Source: Gammaproteobacteria bacterium (GTDB lineage Bacteria > Pseudomonadota > Gammaproteobacteria > Eutrophobiales > Eutrophobiaceae). From it: DNA of 64,000 nt. Under the pieces are notes generated by a model. The model worked only from the letters and a program-made list of their open reading frames with translations, had not been told where the DNA came from and did no database searches. Positions 1 to 8,926 of this stretch are shown one piece after another. Numbering within the stretch: position 1 is the first letter of the stretch; each line of letters starts with the position of its first letter. The stretch is from the NCBI GenBank assembly GCA_021773235.1, contig JAJFKL010000030.1, positions 186,001 through 250,000 of the forward strand. Reading direction: 5' to 3'. Made by a program: the position numbers and the translations under genes.

Positions 1-132
1 GGCACGAACTATATAATTTCAGGTCATAAAGCTAAATTGAATTTGAGTTATGTCAGTGGTGATACCAATGCCAGTGGTTATGCCGGTAGAGACGTAGATA
101 AAATTACTTTTGGTATTCAGGTTCAATATTAA
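1..132 (+). CDS. Porin, C-terminal fragment (cut by window edge)
   Basis: Frame 1 is open from the first base to a TAA at 130-132 and encodes the last 43 residues of a protein ending in Gln-Tyr. The segment SYVSGDTNASGYAGRDV closely matches the end of the next gene (NYVQGDANASGFAGRDV), so this is a paralogous outer-membrane beta-barrel whose final strand ends in an aromatic residue, as porins do. Only the tail is present, so substrate and full length cannot be judged. It lies 46 bases upstream of the second porin in the same orientation, which points to tandem duplication. Confidence 0.8.
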   Translation, partial: GTNYIISGHKAKLNLSYVSGDTNASGYAGRDVDKITFGIQVQY

Positions 133-178
133 AAAGTGAACCCAAATTGCCACCGGTGTCCAAACATAAGGACGACTA

Positions 179-1336
179 ATGATTGAAGTACAATCGCTTA
201 ATATAGGTAGTCTCTTTCGACGTGCTATATGTTTTTTAATCGCTAGTCTTTCATTTACTTTTACTATGCCAGTAATTGCCGGAGTAAAGTTTGAGCATAG
301 TGATACTGTCTGGCTAAGTGTTGGCGGCGGCATCCGTATGCAGTTGGATTCCAGAAAAAGTGACGCCGATAATAATTCGGATTTTTCATTTGATAGTATT
401 CGTTTGTATGTTGCCGCTCAAGTTCACAAATATCTAAAGTTTAGTATCAATACAGATAAACAGAACCACGATTCAACCGATCTTATCGATGCGATTGCTC
501 GAGTAGAAATTAATCCAAGTGTTAATTTTTGGTTTGGGCGTACGTTAGTTCCCGGCGACCGTGTCGAGCTTAATGGTCCTTTTTATGGGCTTACCTGGAA
601 TCAATATCGACAACCGTTATTTCCGGCTGATCAAGGTGGCGCTGCGGGTAGTTTAGGACGTAATGAAGGCGGTGTGTTTTGGGGGACTACTGGCAAGGTG
701 CATTATGCATTAGGTATCTTTGATGGCTTAAAAGGTTCTAGCAATCAGGATAACAATAAACTTTACGCTGTTCGCTTGGCTTATCATTTATTAAATGTTG
801 AATCTAATTTTGGTTATTACACAAGCTCAACTTACTTTGGAGAGCAGGGTAACATACTAACGCTAGGCTTCTCATTGCAAAATCAGATAGACGGTACAGG
901 CAGCGCTGTTGAGTCTGGTGATTTTTATAGTTACACCTTTGATGTTCTATCCGAGACGGTAATGTCCAATGGTGGCGTTATCACTATAGAAGCAGATTAC
1001 AAAAAATTTGATTCAGATTTTACGCCTGCTTCTCCACCTGTTGGAGGATCAAGTAGCTGTTTCTGCCTGTTTGATGGTTATTCTGTTTTTGGCACAGTGG
1101 CTTATTTATTTCCCAAGGAAATTGCATGGGGCAAGTTTCAACCTTATGCGCGTTATGTAGAAAATAGTCCTAGCGATGCGCGGTCGAGTGATTCCATTGA
1201 GCTGGGTTTGAATTATGTTATCGATGGTCAAAATACCAAGCTGAGTTTTAATTATGTTCAGGGCGATGCTAACGCCAGCGGTTTTGCCGGAAGGGATGTG
1301 GGCAGGGCTACATTTGGATTACAGCTACAGTTCTAG
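179..1336 (+). CDS. Outer-membrane porin (OprO/OprP-like)
   Basis: This 385-residue protein has a hydrophobic signal segment at about residues 14-34 (FLIASLSFTFTMPVIA) with a likely signal peptidase cut after VIA. The mature part alternates polar and hydrophobic residues as in a beta-barrel, has a porin-like early segment (SVGGGIRMQLDSR) and ends in a terminal Phe. It should form a diffusion channel in the outer membrane, of the phosphate-selective OprO/OprP type by general look; the substrate is not readable. The start is backed by AAGGA about 9 bases upstream. It is the second member of a tandem pair and is convergent with the GMC oxidoreductase gene. Confidence 0.75.
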   Translation: MIEVQSLNIGSLFRRAICFLIASLSFTFTMPVIAGVKFEHSDTVWLSVGGGIRMQLDSRKSDADNNSDFSFDSIRLYVAAQVHKYLKFSINTDKQNHDSTDLIDAIARVEINPSVNFWFGRTLVPGDRVELNGPFYGLTWNQYRQPLFPADQGGAAGSLGRNEGGVFWGTTGKVHYALGIFDGLKGSSNQDNNKLYAVRLAYHLLNVESNFGYYTSSTYFGEQGNILTLGFSLQNQIDGTGSAVESGDFYSYTFDVLSETVMSNGGVITIEADYKKFDSDFTPASPPVGGSSSCFCLFDGYSVFGTVAYLFPKEIAWGKFQPYARYVENSPSDARSSDSIELGLNYVIDGQNTKLSFNYVQGDANASGFAGRDVGRATFGLQLQF

Positions 1337-1337
1337 T

Positions 1338-1358
1338 ATTAATAGTAAAGCTATTAAT
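1338..1358. terminator. Weak AT-rich hairpin between convergent genes
   Basis: ATTAATAG and CTATTAAT form an 8-bp stem around a 5-base loop, just after the porin stop and touching the stop codon of the convergent oxidoreductase gene. The stem has little GC, so a role as a shared terminator is only possible. Confidence 0.3.
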
Positions 1359-2926
1359 TAAATATTCTTCTTACCCATCTGTTCAGCAATATAGTCAGCT
1401 TGTCTAATGGCGAGCGTGACGATTGTTAAAGTTGGATTTTCCGCAGCCCCAGTTGTGAATTGACTGCCATCCGAAATAAACAAGTTTTTGATATCGTGCG
1501 TTTGACCAAAGCCATTGCAGACACCATCAGCCGTTTTTGTGCTCATGCGGTTAGTTCCCAGATTATGGGTTGATGGATACGGCGGTGTTTCCCAAACTGT
1601 TTTTGCGCCGGCTGCTTCGTATACCATAGTGCCTTGTTTATAAGCATGATTACGCATCGCAATATCATTTTTGTGATCATCGAAATGAACATTAGGTACG
1701 GGTTGTCCATGCTGGTCTTTTTCTGTCGCGTGTAATGTGACGCGATTCTTTTCTTGCGGCATATCTTCACCAACGATCCACATCCCTGCCATGTGATCAT
1801 AATCTTCTAATGCATCACTAAACTTCTTACCTGAAGCACCGGGGTCTAAAAATGCGGCCATGAATGGAAGGCCAAGTGATAGAGTTTCTAATTCATAACC
1901 ACCCGCGAACCCTCTACTAGTATCATGTATATTTTCATCAGCAATTATTCCTGCCATTGTTGTACCGCGATACATCTTCACAGGTTTTTCAAACGTTGCG
2001 TAGACTGAACCGGTTGTATGGCGCATATAGTTTCTACCAACCTGGCCAGAAGAATTTGCCAGCCCATCTGGATACATAGAGCTAGCTGAATTGAGTAATA
2101 AGCGAGGTGATTCTATTGAATTACCAGCGACGCAAACAATGCGTGCTTTTTGTAAATGTTGATTACCATCCTTATCAGAATACAAAATACCGCTGACTTT
2201 ACCATCTGCATCATGTTTAACTTGTAATACATGTGATTCGGATCGTAGTTCTATATTCCCGGTCGCTTCAGCTGCAGGAATCTCAGTGTACAAGGTTGAC
2301 CATTTAGCGCCCGTCTTACAACCCTGGAAACAAAAACCGAGCTGTTGGCATGCGGCACGACCTTTTCTTGGGCGACTATTGATCGCCATGCGTCCAGTAT
2401 GTACTTCTTTATAGCCCAGTTTTTTTGCACCGGCATGCATGACCTTAAAATTATTATTGCCGGGTAGTCCAGGAATACCATTTGTACGTGTGACGCCCAT
2501 CTTGTCTTCAGCCTTGGCATAGTAAGGCTCAAGGTCTTTCAGGGTTAAAGGCCAGTCGATCAGATTAGCATCATCTATATTTCCATAGTGTGTTTCTGCT
2601 CTAAATTCATGATCCTGAATACGAAGACTAGCTCCGGCCCAATGAGTTGTAGTACCGCCGACTGTTTTACAGATCCAAGCGGGAAGATTTGGAAAGTCTT
2701 TTGCAACACGCCAATCACCGGAGGTAGTACGCTTATCTAACCAGGCCAATTGACTAAATGAAGGCCATTCGTCATTAACAAAATCGGCAATGGTATGGTG
2801 CTTGCCCGCTTCTAATAAGATTACTTTAATGCCTTTTTGGCAAAGCTCGTTTGCCAAAGTACCGCCACCGGCACCAGATCCAATAATGACTACGGCAGAG
2901 TTATCTTTCATATCAATCTTAGCCAA
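1358..2926 (-). CDS. GMC family oxidoreductase (FAD), large subunit of a gluconate-dehydrogenase-like enzyme
   Basis: This 522-residue protein opens with a dinucleotide-binding motif (VVIIGSGAGGGTLA, about residues 12-25) and closes with a GMC C-terminal motif (NLFISDGSQFTTGAAENPT). These mark FAD-dependent alcohol or sugar-acid dehydrogenases of the GMC superfamily, and the overall form resembles the flavoprotein subunit of membrane gluconate 2-dehydrogenase. The TTG start is preferred because AAGGAG lies 8 bases before it; an ATG five codons on is the alternative. The gene for the Tat-targeted small subunit lies 17 bases upstream. No signal peptide of its own is visible, so export together with the partner is likely. 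No cytochrome subunit gene follows. The substrate is unknown. Confidence 0.85.
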   Translation of the reverse strand: MAKIDMKDNSAVVIIGSGAGGGTLANELCQKGIKVILLEAGKHHTIADFVNDEWPSFSQLAWLDKRTTSGDWRVAKDFPNLPAWICKTVGGTTTHWAGASLRIQDHEFRAETHYGNIDDANLIDWPLTLKDLEPYYAKAEDKMGVTRTNGIPGLPGNNNFKVMHAGAKKLGYKEVHTGRMAINSRPRKGRAACQQLGFCFQGCKTGAKWSTLYTEIPAAEATGNIELRSESHVLQVKHDADGKVSGILYSDKDGNQHLQKARIVCVAGNSIESPRLLLNSASSMYPDGLANSSGQVGRNYMRHTTGSVYATFEKPVKMYRGTTMAGIIADENIHDTSRGFAGGYELETLSLGLPFMAAFLDPGASGKKFSDALEDYDHMAGMWIVGEDMPQEKNRVTLHATEKDQHGQPVPNVHFDDHKNDIAMRNHAYKQGTMVYEAAGAKTVWETPPYPSTHNLGTNRMSTKTADGVCNGFGQTHDIKNLFISDGSQFTTGAAENPTLTIVTLAIRQADYIAEQMGKKNI

Positions 2927-2943
2927 GATTATTTCTCCTTATA

Positions 2944-3501
2944 CTAATGTGCTTTTGGGCTATCGGATTCAGGTGGGTTAGGTAACCAGTCCAGATCATC
3001 AAAGCCGCGATTGATATAACCACCATGTTCGGCAGAAGAACCTTCGTAGCCGAAGTGATCCCAAAGGTCTTTATTATTATAAATTCCAGTAACGCATTTC
3101 GATTTAATTTGATTAAAAAATGCAGTGGTATCTATCTGCTTCAGAACAGTTCCACGCTTGTCGGCAGCCAGTGCCTGCCAATCTCCTTTGGCTAGTTTGT
3201 CGAGATTTGCAATGCCCTCTTTAAGTTGCGTTGCTGATTCTGCGCTCGCTTTTGCATCGGCGTCTAAAGCTTCTACGACAACGGCATAAAACTTATCTTC
3301 GATCTTGTCATGCGGAAACATTTCCCGGGTCATACGCAGTAAGGTCTTGCTCTCGTGCTCATTAAGAACCGCAAGTTGAGCGGACCATCCAGTAGTTGGA
3401 AAGACAAGTGAGACAGCGCCGGAAGACGCTACGACAGCACCAGCAAGGGTTTTGCCGCTATTGCAGAGAAACTCTCTGCGGTTGATGTGTTTGTTCTTCA
3501 T
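2944..3501 (-). CDS. Gluconate 2-dehydrogenase subunit 3 family protein (Tat-exported)
   Basis: This 185-residue protein starts with a twin-arginine signal: NRREFL at about residues 7-12, then a hydrophobic stretch (LAGAVVASSGAVSLVF). The rest fits the small subunit that accompanies GMC-type dehydrogenases, and the GMC gene follows directly in the same operon. Known systems use this subunit for periplasmic export and folding of the flavoprotein. The upstream 200 bases, shared with the divergent antiporter gene, should hold promoters for both; I could not define boxes with confidence. Confidence 0.8.
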   Translation of the reverse strand: MKNKHINRREFLCNSGKTLAGAVVASSGAVSLVFPTTGWSAQLAVLNEHESKTLLRMTREMFPHDKIEDKFYAVVVEALDADAKASAESATQLKEGIANLDKLAKGDWQALAADKRGTVLKQIDTTAFFNQIKSKCVTGIYNNKDLWDHFGYEGSSAEHGGYINRGFDDLDWLPNPPESDSPKAH

Positions 3502-3702
3502 AAATATCCTTATACCAGGTTAGATTGATATTTCGGCAGGGAATGAGTGTCTCGTTGACATGACCCCTGTATTCATTTCAAAAACGCTTTAAGTATAATT
3601 GGGTTTTTTATGTATATCTACAGGTTTCCCATTTCGTCTCTGTGAATAATTTATACTTAATTACATCTATAAAAATTAATTTAGTAAGCGCATAATTTTC
3701 TT

Positions 3703-4869
3703 ATGCATCAGACAGCTGAAATACTATTATCCATCGGCGGGATAATGTTACTGGGATTGGTAACAGACATGCTTGGCCGACGCACATTCCTGCCTCGCGT
3801 TACCTTGCTGTTATTGTTTGGCATGATCATCGGCCCAAGTCTGCTCAACCTTCTTCCTGAGATCTTCATCTCTCGCTTTGAATTGATCGCGAACATCGCT
3901 CTGATCATGGTGGGTTTTTTAATCGGTGGAAAACTATCCAAAAAGTTATTTAAAAGCTTAGGTAAGGAATTAATCTGGATTTCCTTAGGCGCGGTCATCG
4001 GGACGGTTAGTATTGTCAGTCTTGCATTAATTGTTGCAGGTGTCTCTGCAGAGATGGCGATACTGTTCGGATGTATTGCAACAGCGACGGCACCTGCTGC
4101 AACACTGGATGTTGTTGAAGAGTCGAAAGTAAAGAGCCATTTTTCCAGATTGCTTGTATCAATCGTTGCACTGGATGATGCCTGGGGATTAATTGTATTC
4201 AGTCTCGGTCTGGCAATGATCGGATTAATGACCGGGATAAATGGAATGTTACCGCCTTTGTTATTAGCGCTTAAAGAGATCTTTGGGGCGGTACTGATTG
4301 GTCTAGCTGTGGGAATGCCAGCAGCTTATTTAACCGGTCGTATTCAACAAGGCCAACCAATGCTGTTTGAAGCATTGGGTATTGTCTTTCTTTGTGGGGG
4401 GCTGGCAATCTGGTTCGAAGTGTCATTCTTGATTGCCGCTATTGTTATGGGCATGACAATTGTGAATCTGGCTAGACATCATAAATATCCTTTTCATGCG
4501 ATAGAGGATATTGAGTCGCCGTTTATTATTTTATTTTTCGTGATGGCAGGCGCGTCGCTTGAACTGGATTCATTATCAAGTATTGGTGTGATTGGAACGG
4601 TTTACATTCTTGCACGTATTGCAGGCAAGATTATCGGGGTTAAATTTGCCGGGGAGATTTGTAAGGCAGATAATTCGGTAAAGAACTGGATGGGCCTGGC
4701 CTTGTTGCCCCAAGCCGGCGTTGCCATGGGTATGGCATTGGTTGCATCCAGTCATTTTCCGGAATATCGCCAGTTGTTATTGTCTGTCATTATCAGTACT
4801 ACGATCTTTTTCGAATTGATAGGGCCAGTGATTACGAACAAGATCTTGAGAAAAACGGCTAATAATTAA
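3703..4869 (+). CDS. CPA2-type cation/proton antiporter membrane domain
   Basis: This 388-residue protein is made almost entirely of hydrophobic helices, about 11-12 by eye, with the short loops usual for the Na+/H+ exchanger domain of the KefB/CPA2 group. The segment IVALDDAWGLIVFSLGLA contains the paired Asp residues typical of the ion-binding helix. There is no TrkA-N domain after the membrane part, so it is the short form. It should exchange Na+ or K+ for protons at the inner membrane. No strong Shine-Dalgarno precedes the ATG. Its stop codon overlaps the stop codon of the der remnant on the other strand. Confidence 0.85.
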   Translation: MHQTAEILLSIGGIMLLGLVTDMLGRRTFLPRVTLLLLFGMIIGPSLLNLLPEIFISRFELIANIALIMVGFLIGGKLSKKLFKSLGKELIWISLGAVIGTVSIVSLALIVAGVSAEMAILFGCIATATAPAATLDVVEESKVKSHFSRLLVSIVALDDAWGLIVFSLGLAMIGLMTGINGMLPPLLLALKEIFGAVLIGLAVGMPAAYLTGRIQQGQPMLFEALGIVFLCGGLAIWFEVSFLIAAIVMGMTIVNLARHHKYPFHAIEDIESPFIILFFVMAGASLELDSLSSIGVIGTVYILARIAGKIIGVKFAGEICKADNSVKNWMGLALLPQAGVAMGMALVASSHFPEYRQLLLSVIISTTIFFELIGPVITNKILRKTANN

Positions 4870-5021
4870 CGTTTTTTTACAAATTTCATTAGGCGTTTAC
4901 GTTTATTAATTTGTCTTTGGGTTAATACATTCTTTTTACCCTTGAACGGATTGTTGCCGTGTTTGAAATCAACAAGTACATTGGTACCTACTAATTTTAA
5001 TCGTTTCCTAAATACACTCGC
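4866..5021 (-). pseudogene. der: Remnant of a second der (engA) gene, last 51 codons
   Basis: Read on the minus strand, this stretch encodes ASVFRKRLKLVGTNVLVDF and continues to LMKFVKKR and a stop, matching the C-terminus of the intact der gene at 6117-7514. By hand alignment about 133 of 156 bases agree (near 85%), and most differences are silent or conservative. No homology is visible beyond the Ala codon. It is therefore a truncated, untranslated piece. The mostly silent differences suggest it diverged as part of a working gene before it was cut, for example by arriving from a relative. It and the intact der end flank the PPK2 gene in direct orientation. Confidence 0.85.
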
Positions 5022-5178
5022 CTTTCAGTTTTCTCTTTGATTTTCTTCCGTGTTTATCTGACCTAGATCAATAATATAAAGAAATGGCTGTCTATACTTA
5101 GATTATAGGTTAGATACACACCGAGACTACATAAGTAGTGCTGTTGAAAAGTGAACTCATTATAAAGGGAAGAGAATT

Positions 5179-6051
5179 ATGGCTAAGAAAAAAACGACCA
5201 AGCATAAGAAAAAAATACCTACAAAAGTGGATGCGTATCATGAAGATGATCCAAGACTAAGAGGGGAAAAAGAAGAGAAGCTATCAAAAAAACTTTATGA
5301 AGAAGAAATATTTCGGCTTCAGGTAGAACTAGTCAAGTTACAAGAATGGGTAACGAAGAAGGGGCTTAAAGTGGCGGTCGTATTTGAGGGGCGTGATGCC
5401 GCTGGTAAAGGTGGGGTTATCAAACGCATTATTGAACACATGAGTCCCCGGATCTGTAATATTGTTGCGTTACCCGCACCCACGGAACGTGAAAAAACGC
5501 AGTGGTACTTTCAGCGCTATATTGCGCATCTTCCTGCAGCAGGTGAGATCGTTCTGTTTGACAGAAGCTGGTATAACCGTGCCGGAGTAGAAAGGGTTAT
5601 GGGTTTTTGTACCGATGATGAGTATAAGGAGTTTTTGCGTTTTTGCCCTGAATTCGAATGTTCTTTGGTGCGGTCTGGAATTATCCTCGTTAAGTATTGG
5701 TTTTCGGTTAGTAATGTAGAGCAGGAAAGGCGCTTTCAGGGACGTGCATTGGAGCGGCACAAGTTATGGAAACTAAGTCCCATGGATATGGAGTCCAGAT
5801 CGAGATGGATGGATTACTCCAAGTGCAAAGATGAAATGTTTTTCAATACTGATATTCCACAAGCACCTTGGTATGTTGTTCCTTCAGATGATAAGAAACG
5901 TGCTCGCTTGAATTGCATATCACACTTACTGGATCTGATTCCGTATAAGGATTTAAAACCTAAAGTTCCGAAAATTCCGCCACTGAAGGAAGAAAAAGGC
6001 TATAAACGCTCGGCAATGCATACACAGACATTTGTGCCGAAAAAATATTGA
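5179..6051 (+). CDS. ppk2: Polyphosphate kinase 2 (PPK2 family)
   Basis: This 290-residue protein has the PPK2 Walker A (FEGRDAAGKGG, about residues 69-79), the FDRSWYNRAGVERVMGF Walker B and lid region, and a basic N-terminus rich in Lys. PPK2 enzymes transfer phosphate between inorganic polyphosphate and nucleotides, mostly making NTP from NDP in the one-domain class I form seen here. A good ribosome site (AGGGAAGAG) precedes the ATG. The gene stands alone between the der remnant and intact der, convergent with der. Its position between two der 3' ends suggests acquisition by recombination. Confidence 0.93.
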   Translation: MAKKKTTKHKKKIPTKVDAYHEDDPRLRGEKEEKLSKKLYEEEIFRLQVELVKLQEWVTKKGLKVAVVFEGRDAAGKGGVIKRIIEHMSPRICNIVALPAPTEREKTQWYFQRYIAHLPAAGEIVLFDRSWYNRAGVERVMGFCTDDEYKEFLRFCPEFECSLVRSGIILVKYWFSVSNVEQERRFQGRALERHKLWKLSPMDMESRSRWMDYSKCKDEMFFNTDIPQAPWYVVPSDDKKRARLNCISHLLDLIPYKDLKPKVPKIPPLKEEKGYKRSAMHTQTFVPKKY

Positions 6052-6116
6052 ACCAAAATAGTCAGTATCGATTGATACATTAGTTAAATGGTTAATGGAT
6101 TTGACGAGATAGTGTG

Positions 6117-7514
6117 TTAACGTTTTTTTACAAACTTCATTAAGCGTTTTCGTTTATTAACTTGTCTCGGTGTTAATATATTCTTTTTGCCTTTGAATGG
6201 ATTGTCGCCGTGTTTGAAGTCTACTAGTACGTTTGTTCCTACTAGTTTTAATCGTTTACGATATACACTGGCTAGATAGCGTTTGTAGGCATCTGGGACT
6301 TTATCAGTTTGATTGCCGTGGATAATGACACGGATCGGATCAGTGCCGCCTAAGTGGGCATAGCGGAGTTTTATTCTTCGACCTTGTACCATGTGCGGTG
6401 GGTGTTTTGCGACAGCATCTTCTAGGATGTCGGTCATGTCGGATGTAGAGACATTGATGTTCAGCGATTTTTCAATTTTATTTATGGTTTTAAATATATT
6501 GCCAACACCGGTACCGTGCAATGCTGATGTGAAATGGTATTGTGCATAATCGATGAAGCTGAATTTGTGTGATAGCAGAGCTTTGACACGCTCTTTGTCC
6601 GAAGCTTCCATGCCATCCCATTTATTGACGATGATAATAAGAGACTTGCCACTGTCTTCTATCATGCCTAAGAGAGTAGTGTCTTGATCGGTAACACCTT
6701 CACTGGCATCGATGACAAGAACTATGATGTTGGCAGCATCGATAGCTTCAAAAGATTTCAAGATGCTAAATTTTTCAACCATGTCGTGCACTTTGCTTTT
6801 TCTGCGCACACCAGCGGTATCGATTAAGATGTATTCCTTTCCATTCTTCTCGAACGGTATCTTTATACTGTCGCGTGTTGTACCGGGGTGATCAAAGGTA
6901 AGTACGCGATCTTCACCAATCATGCGATTGACTAAAGTTGATTTGCCCACATTGGGGCGACCTAGCACTGAAATTGCGATGCCTTCCAGTTCCTCTTCTT
7001 CATCTTCAATTGTATGGGGAATTGTTTCTGAGACAGCATCGAGCAATTTTTCTATACCGTCGCCACGTTTCGATGAGATGGGCCATACTGAATCAATACC
7101 AAGACGATAAAAATCACTAATTGCTACTTCGCTTTCATAACCTTCAATTTTATTGACGGCTAAAAATATTGGTTTATCTAACTTTCGAAATTCTGCAGAG
7201 AGGATCTCATCAACAGCGGTTAAACCATCGCGACCATCGACGATCCAGACCAATACCGAAGCCTCACTTGCTGCAAGCATCGATTGTTCGGTCATTAGTT
7301 CGGCAACGTCCTGACTGTCATGATCTTCTTCGCCAATACCGCCCGTATCAATAACCAGAAATGATCGTGAGCCATGTAGTGCTACGCCGTATTGACGATC
7401 ACGAGTAACGCCGGGACGATCAGCGACGAGGGCATCACGACTTGATGTCAGGCGATTGAAAAAAGTAGACTTGCCGACGTTGGGTCGACCAACGATAGCG
7501 ATAACGGGTCTCAT
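6117..7514 (-). CDS. der: Ribosome-assembly GTPase Der (EngA)
   Basis: This 465-residue protein has two tandem GTPase domains, each with GRPNVGKS as G1 (near residues 8 and 186), followed by DTGG/DTAG and NKxD-type motifs (AVNKIEG, IVNKWDG), then a KH-like domain with a basic end (KRKRLMKFVKKR). Der binds 50S precursors and is needed for large-subunit assembly. It is the last gene of the hisS-yfgM-bamB-der block, 64 bases after bamB, as in other gammaproteobacteria. Length is slightly below the E. coli protein. Its 3' end is duplicated at 4866-5021. Confidence 0.97.
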   Translation of the reverse strand: MRPVIAIVGRPNVGKSTFFNRLTSSRDALVADRPGVTRDRQYGVALHGSRSFLVIDTGGIGEEDHDSQDVAELMTEQSMLAASEASVLVWIVDGRDGLTAVDEILSAEFRKLDKPIFLAVNKIEGYESEVAISDFYRLGIDSVWPISSKRGDGIEKLLDAVSETIPHTIEDEEEELEGIAISVLGRPNVGKSTLVNRMIGEDRVLTFDHPGTTRDSIKIPFEKNGKEYILIDTAGVRRKSKVHDMVEKFSILKSFEAIDAANIIVLVIDASEGVTDQDTTLLGMIEDSGKSLIIIVNKWDGMEASDKERVKALLSHKFSFIDYAQYHFTSALHGTGVGNIFKTINKIEKSLNINVSTSDMTDILEDAVAKHPPHMVQGRRIKLRYAHLGGTDPIRVIIHGNQTDKVPDAYKRYLASVYRKRLKLVGTNVLVDFKHGDNPFKGKKNILTPRQVNKRKRLMKFVKKR

Positions 7515-7578
7515 GAGTTGTTGCTAGACTTGAGTGGTTGAGTTGTTCACTAGTAATGCCGAAGTATTTAAATAAAAT

Positions 7579-8925
7579 TTATTCTTCATCTTCTTCGTCA
7601 TCACCAGAGAATATGTCCAGAAAACCGCCAAAGAAAGAACTCTCTTCTTCTTCACTTTCTGGCGTTTCCTCTTCCAGAGTAGTGACTTCTACGGGGCTTG
7701 ATTCTTTAACTATACTAGGTTTGTTGGGTCTACCTGTTACTTCATTATCCTTATAGTTATACGCTGCCAGTTTGCCGCCACTTGAATAGGCGAAGAGCAT
7801 GCCATTTGCAACGATGGGCTTAGTCAGGATGGGATCTTCCTCAACTTCAATTCGAGCTGCAAAGTCTCCTGTCTCTTTATCTAACCAATGTAAGTAACCC
7901 TCTAGATCACCAACAATGACCTTATCACCGAGAATGGCCGGACCAGTTACTTTCCTGTGCGCCAATTTCTCCTGCTTCCATACGGAGCCACCTGAAAAAC
8001 GATCCAGGGCCCAGATGTTTCCTAAATAATCGGTAACATAAAGGTGTTCGGCATCGGCACTTAACTCAGAGTGTGAGGATATGTCTCGTTGCCAAAGTAC
8101 TTGGCCAGTGTCTAATGATAATGCTGAGACATTGGCTTGAAATGTAGTGACATAGATTGAATCGCCTAAAATCAAAGGTTGAGAATCGATATCGACCATG
8201 CGCTCAAGTTGACTTCGGCCTCGCGGAATGGCGACCTTTGCTTCCCAGATTAACTTGCCGGTTTTTACTTCAAGGGCTGTGAGTCTGCCGCCATCAAATC
8301 CAGCAATGACCAGGCCATTCGCAATGATAGGTGTGCTGGTACCGCGTAATGTCAAATTAGGTACGGTGCGGTCATAGATCCAGAGACGATCACCTGTAGC
8401 TGCATCAAGCGCGAAGATTTTTCCGTCGATAGTTCTAACGACAACGACACCATCTGATTCTCGTGGTGGAGACAAAACTTCACTAGAGACTTTTGTGCGC
8501 CATGCTTCTTCTCCTGATTCACTAATCAGAGCAAGGACATCACCTTCACTGGTGCCGACTAAGACAAGGTTTTCATCAGCACCAGGCCCACCCGTGACGG
8601 GCAGATCGCTGTCATTTTCCCAGACGCTTTTACCAGATTCGGCATGAAGGGCCACGATTTCTCCACGAGTATCGGCAATAAAGACATGTTCACCCTTAAC
8701 CACCGGGGTAAGTTTGATAAATAATTCATCAGTACCTTTACCAATATTCTCTGACCAAACTTGATTTAGATCAGCGGTTGCAACTATATCGACTAGCGGT
8801 GATGGCGGTTCAGAATTATCGTCATCGCTCGCAAACATAGACTCAACAACTTTTTGGGTACTACTACAGCCAACGCAAGTAGAAAATATAATGAGTAATA
8901 CTAAGGCACGCAAAGGTGAATACAA
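7579..8925 (-). CDS. bamB: Outer-membrane assembly lipoprotein BamB
   Basis: This 448-residue lipoprotein has a signal ending in the lipobox CVGC (Cys at about residue 20) and repeated PQQ-type blades (for example ALDAATGDRLWIYDR, ALEVKTGKLIWEAK), forming an eight-bladed propeller. BamB is the accessory lipoprotein of the BAM complex that inserts beta-barrels such as the porins at the left end. The C-terminus carries an unusual acidic, Glu/Ser-rich tail of about 45 residues after the propeller, absent from the E. coli protein. The start is TTG, one base after the stop of yfgM, with AGGTAG in the yfgM end as ribosome site. Confidence 0.93.
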   Translation of the reverse strand: MYSPLRALVLLIIFSTCVGCSSTQKVVESMFASDDDNSEPPSPLVDIVATADLNQVWSENIGKGTDELFIKLTPVVKGEHVFIADTRGEIVALHAESGKSVWENDSDLPVTGGPGADENLVLVGTSEGDVLALISESGEEAWRTKVSSEVLSPPRESDGVVVVRTIDGKIFALDAATGDRLWIYDRTVPNLTLRGTSTPIIANGLVIAGFDGGRLTALEVKTGKLIWEAKVAIPRGRSQLERMVDIDSQPLILGDSIYVTTFQANVSALSLDTGQVLWQRDISSHSELSADAEHLYVTDYLGNIWALDRFSGGSVWKQEKLAHRKVTGPAILGDKVIVGDLEGYLHWLDKETGDFAARIEVEEDPILTKPIVANGMLFAYSSGGKLAAYNYKDNEVTGRPNKPSIVKESSPVEVTTLEEETPESEEEESSFFGGFLDIFSGDDEEDEE

Positions 8926-8926
8926 A

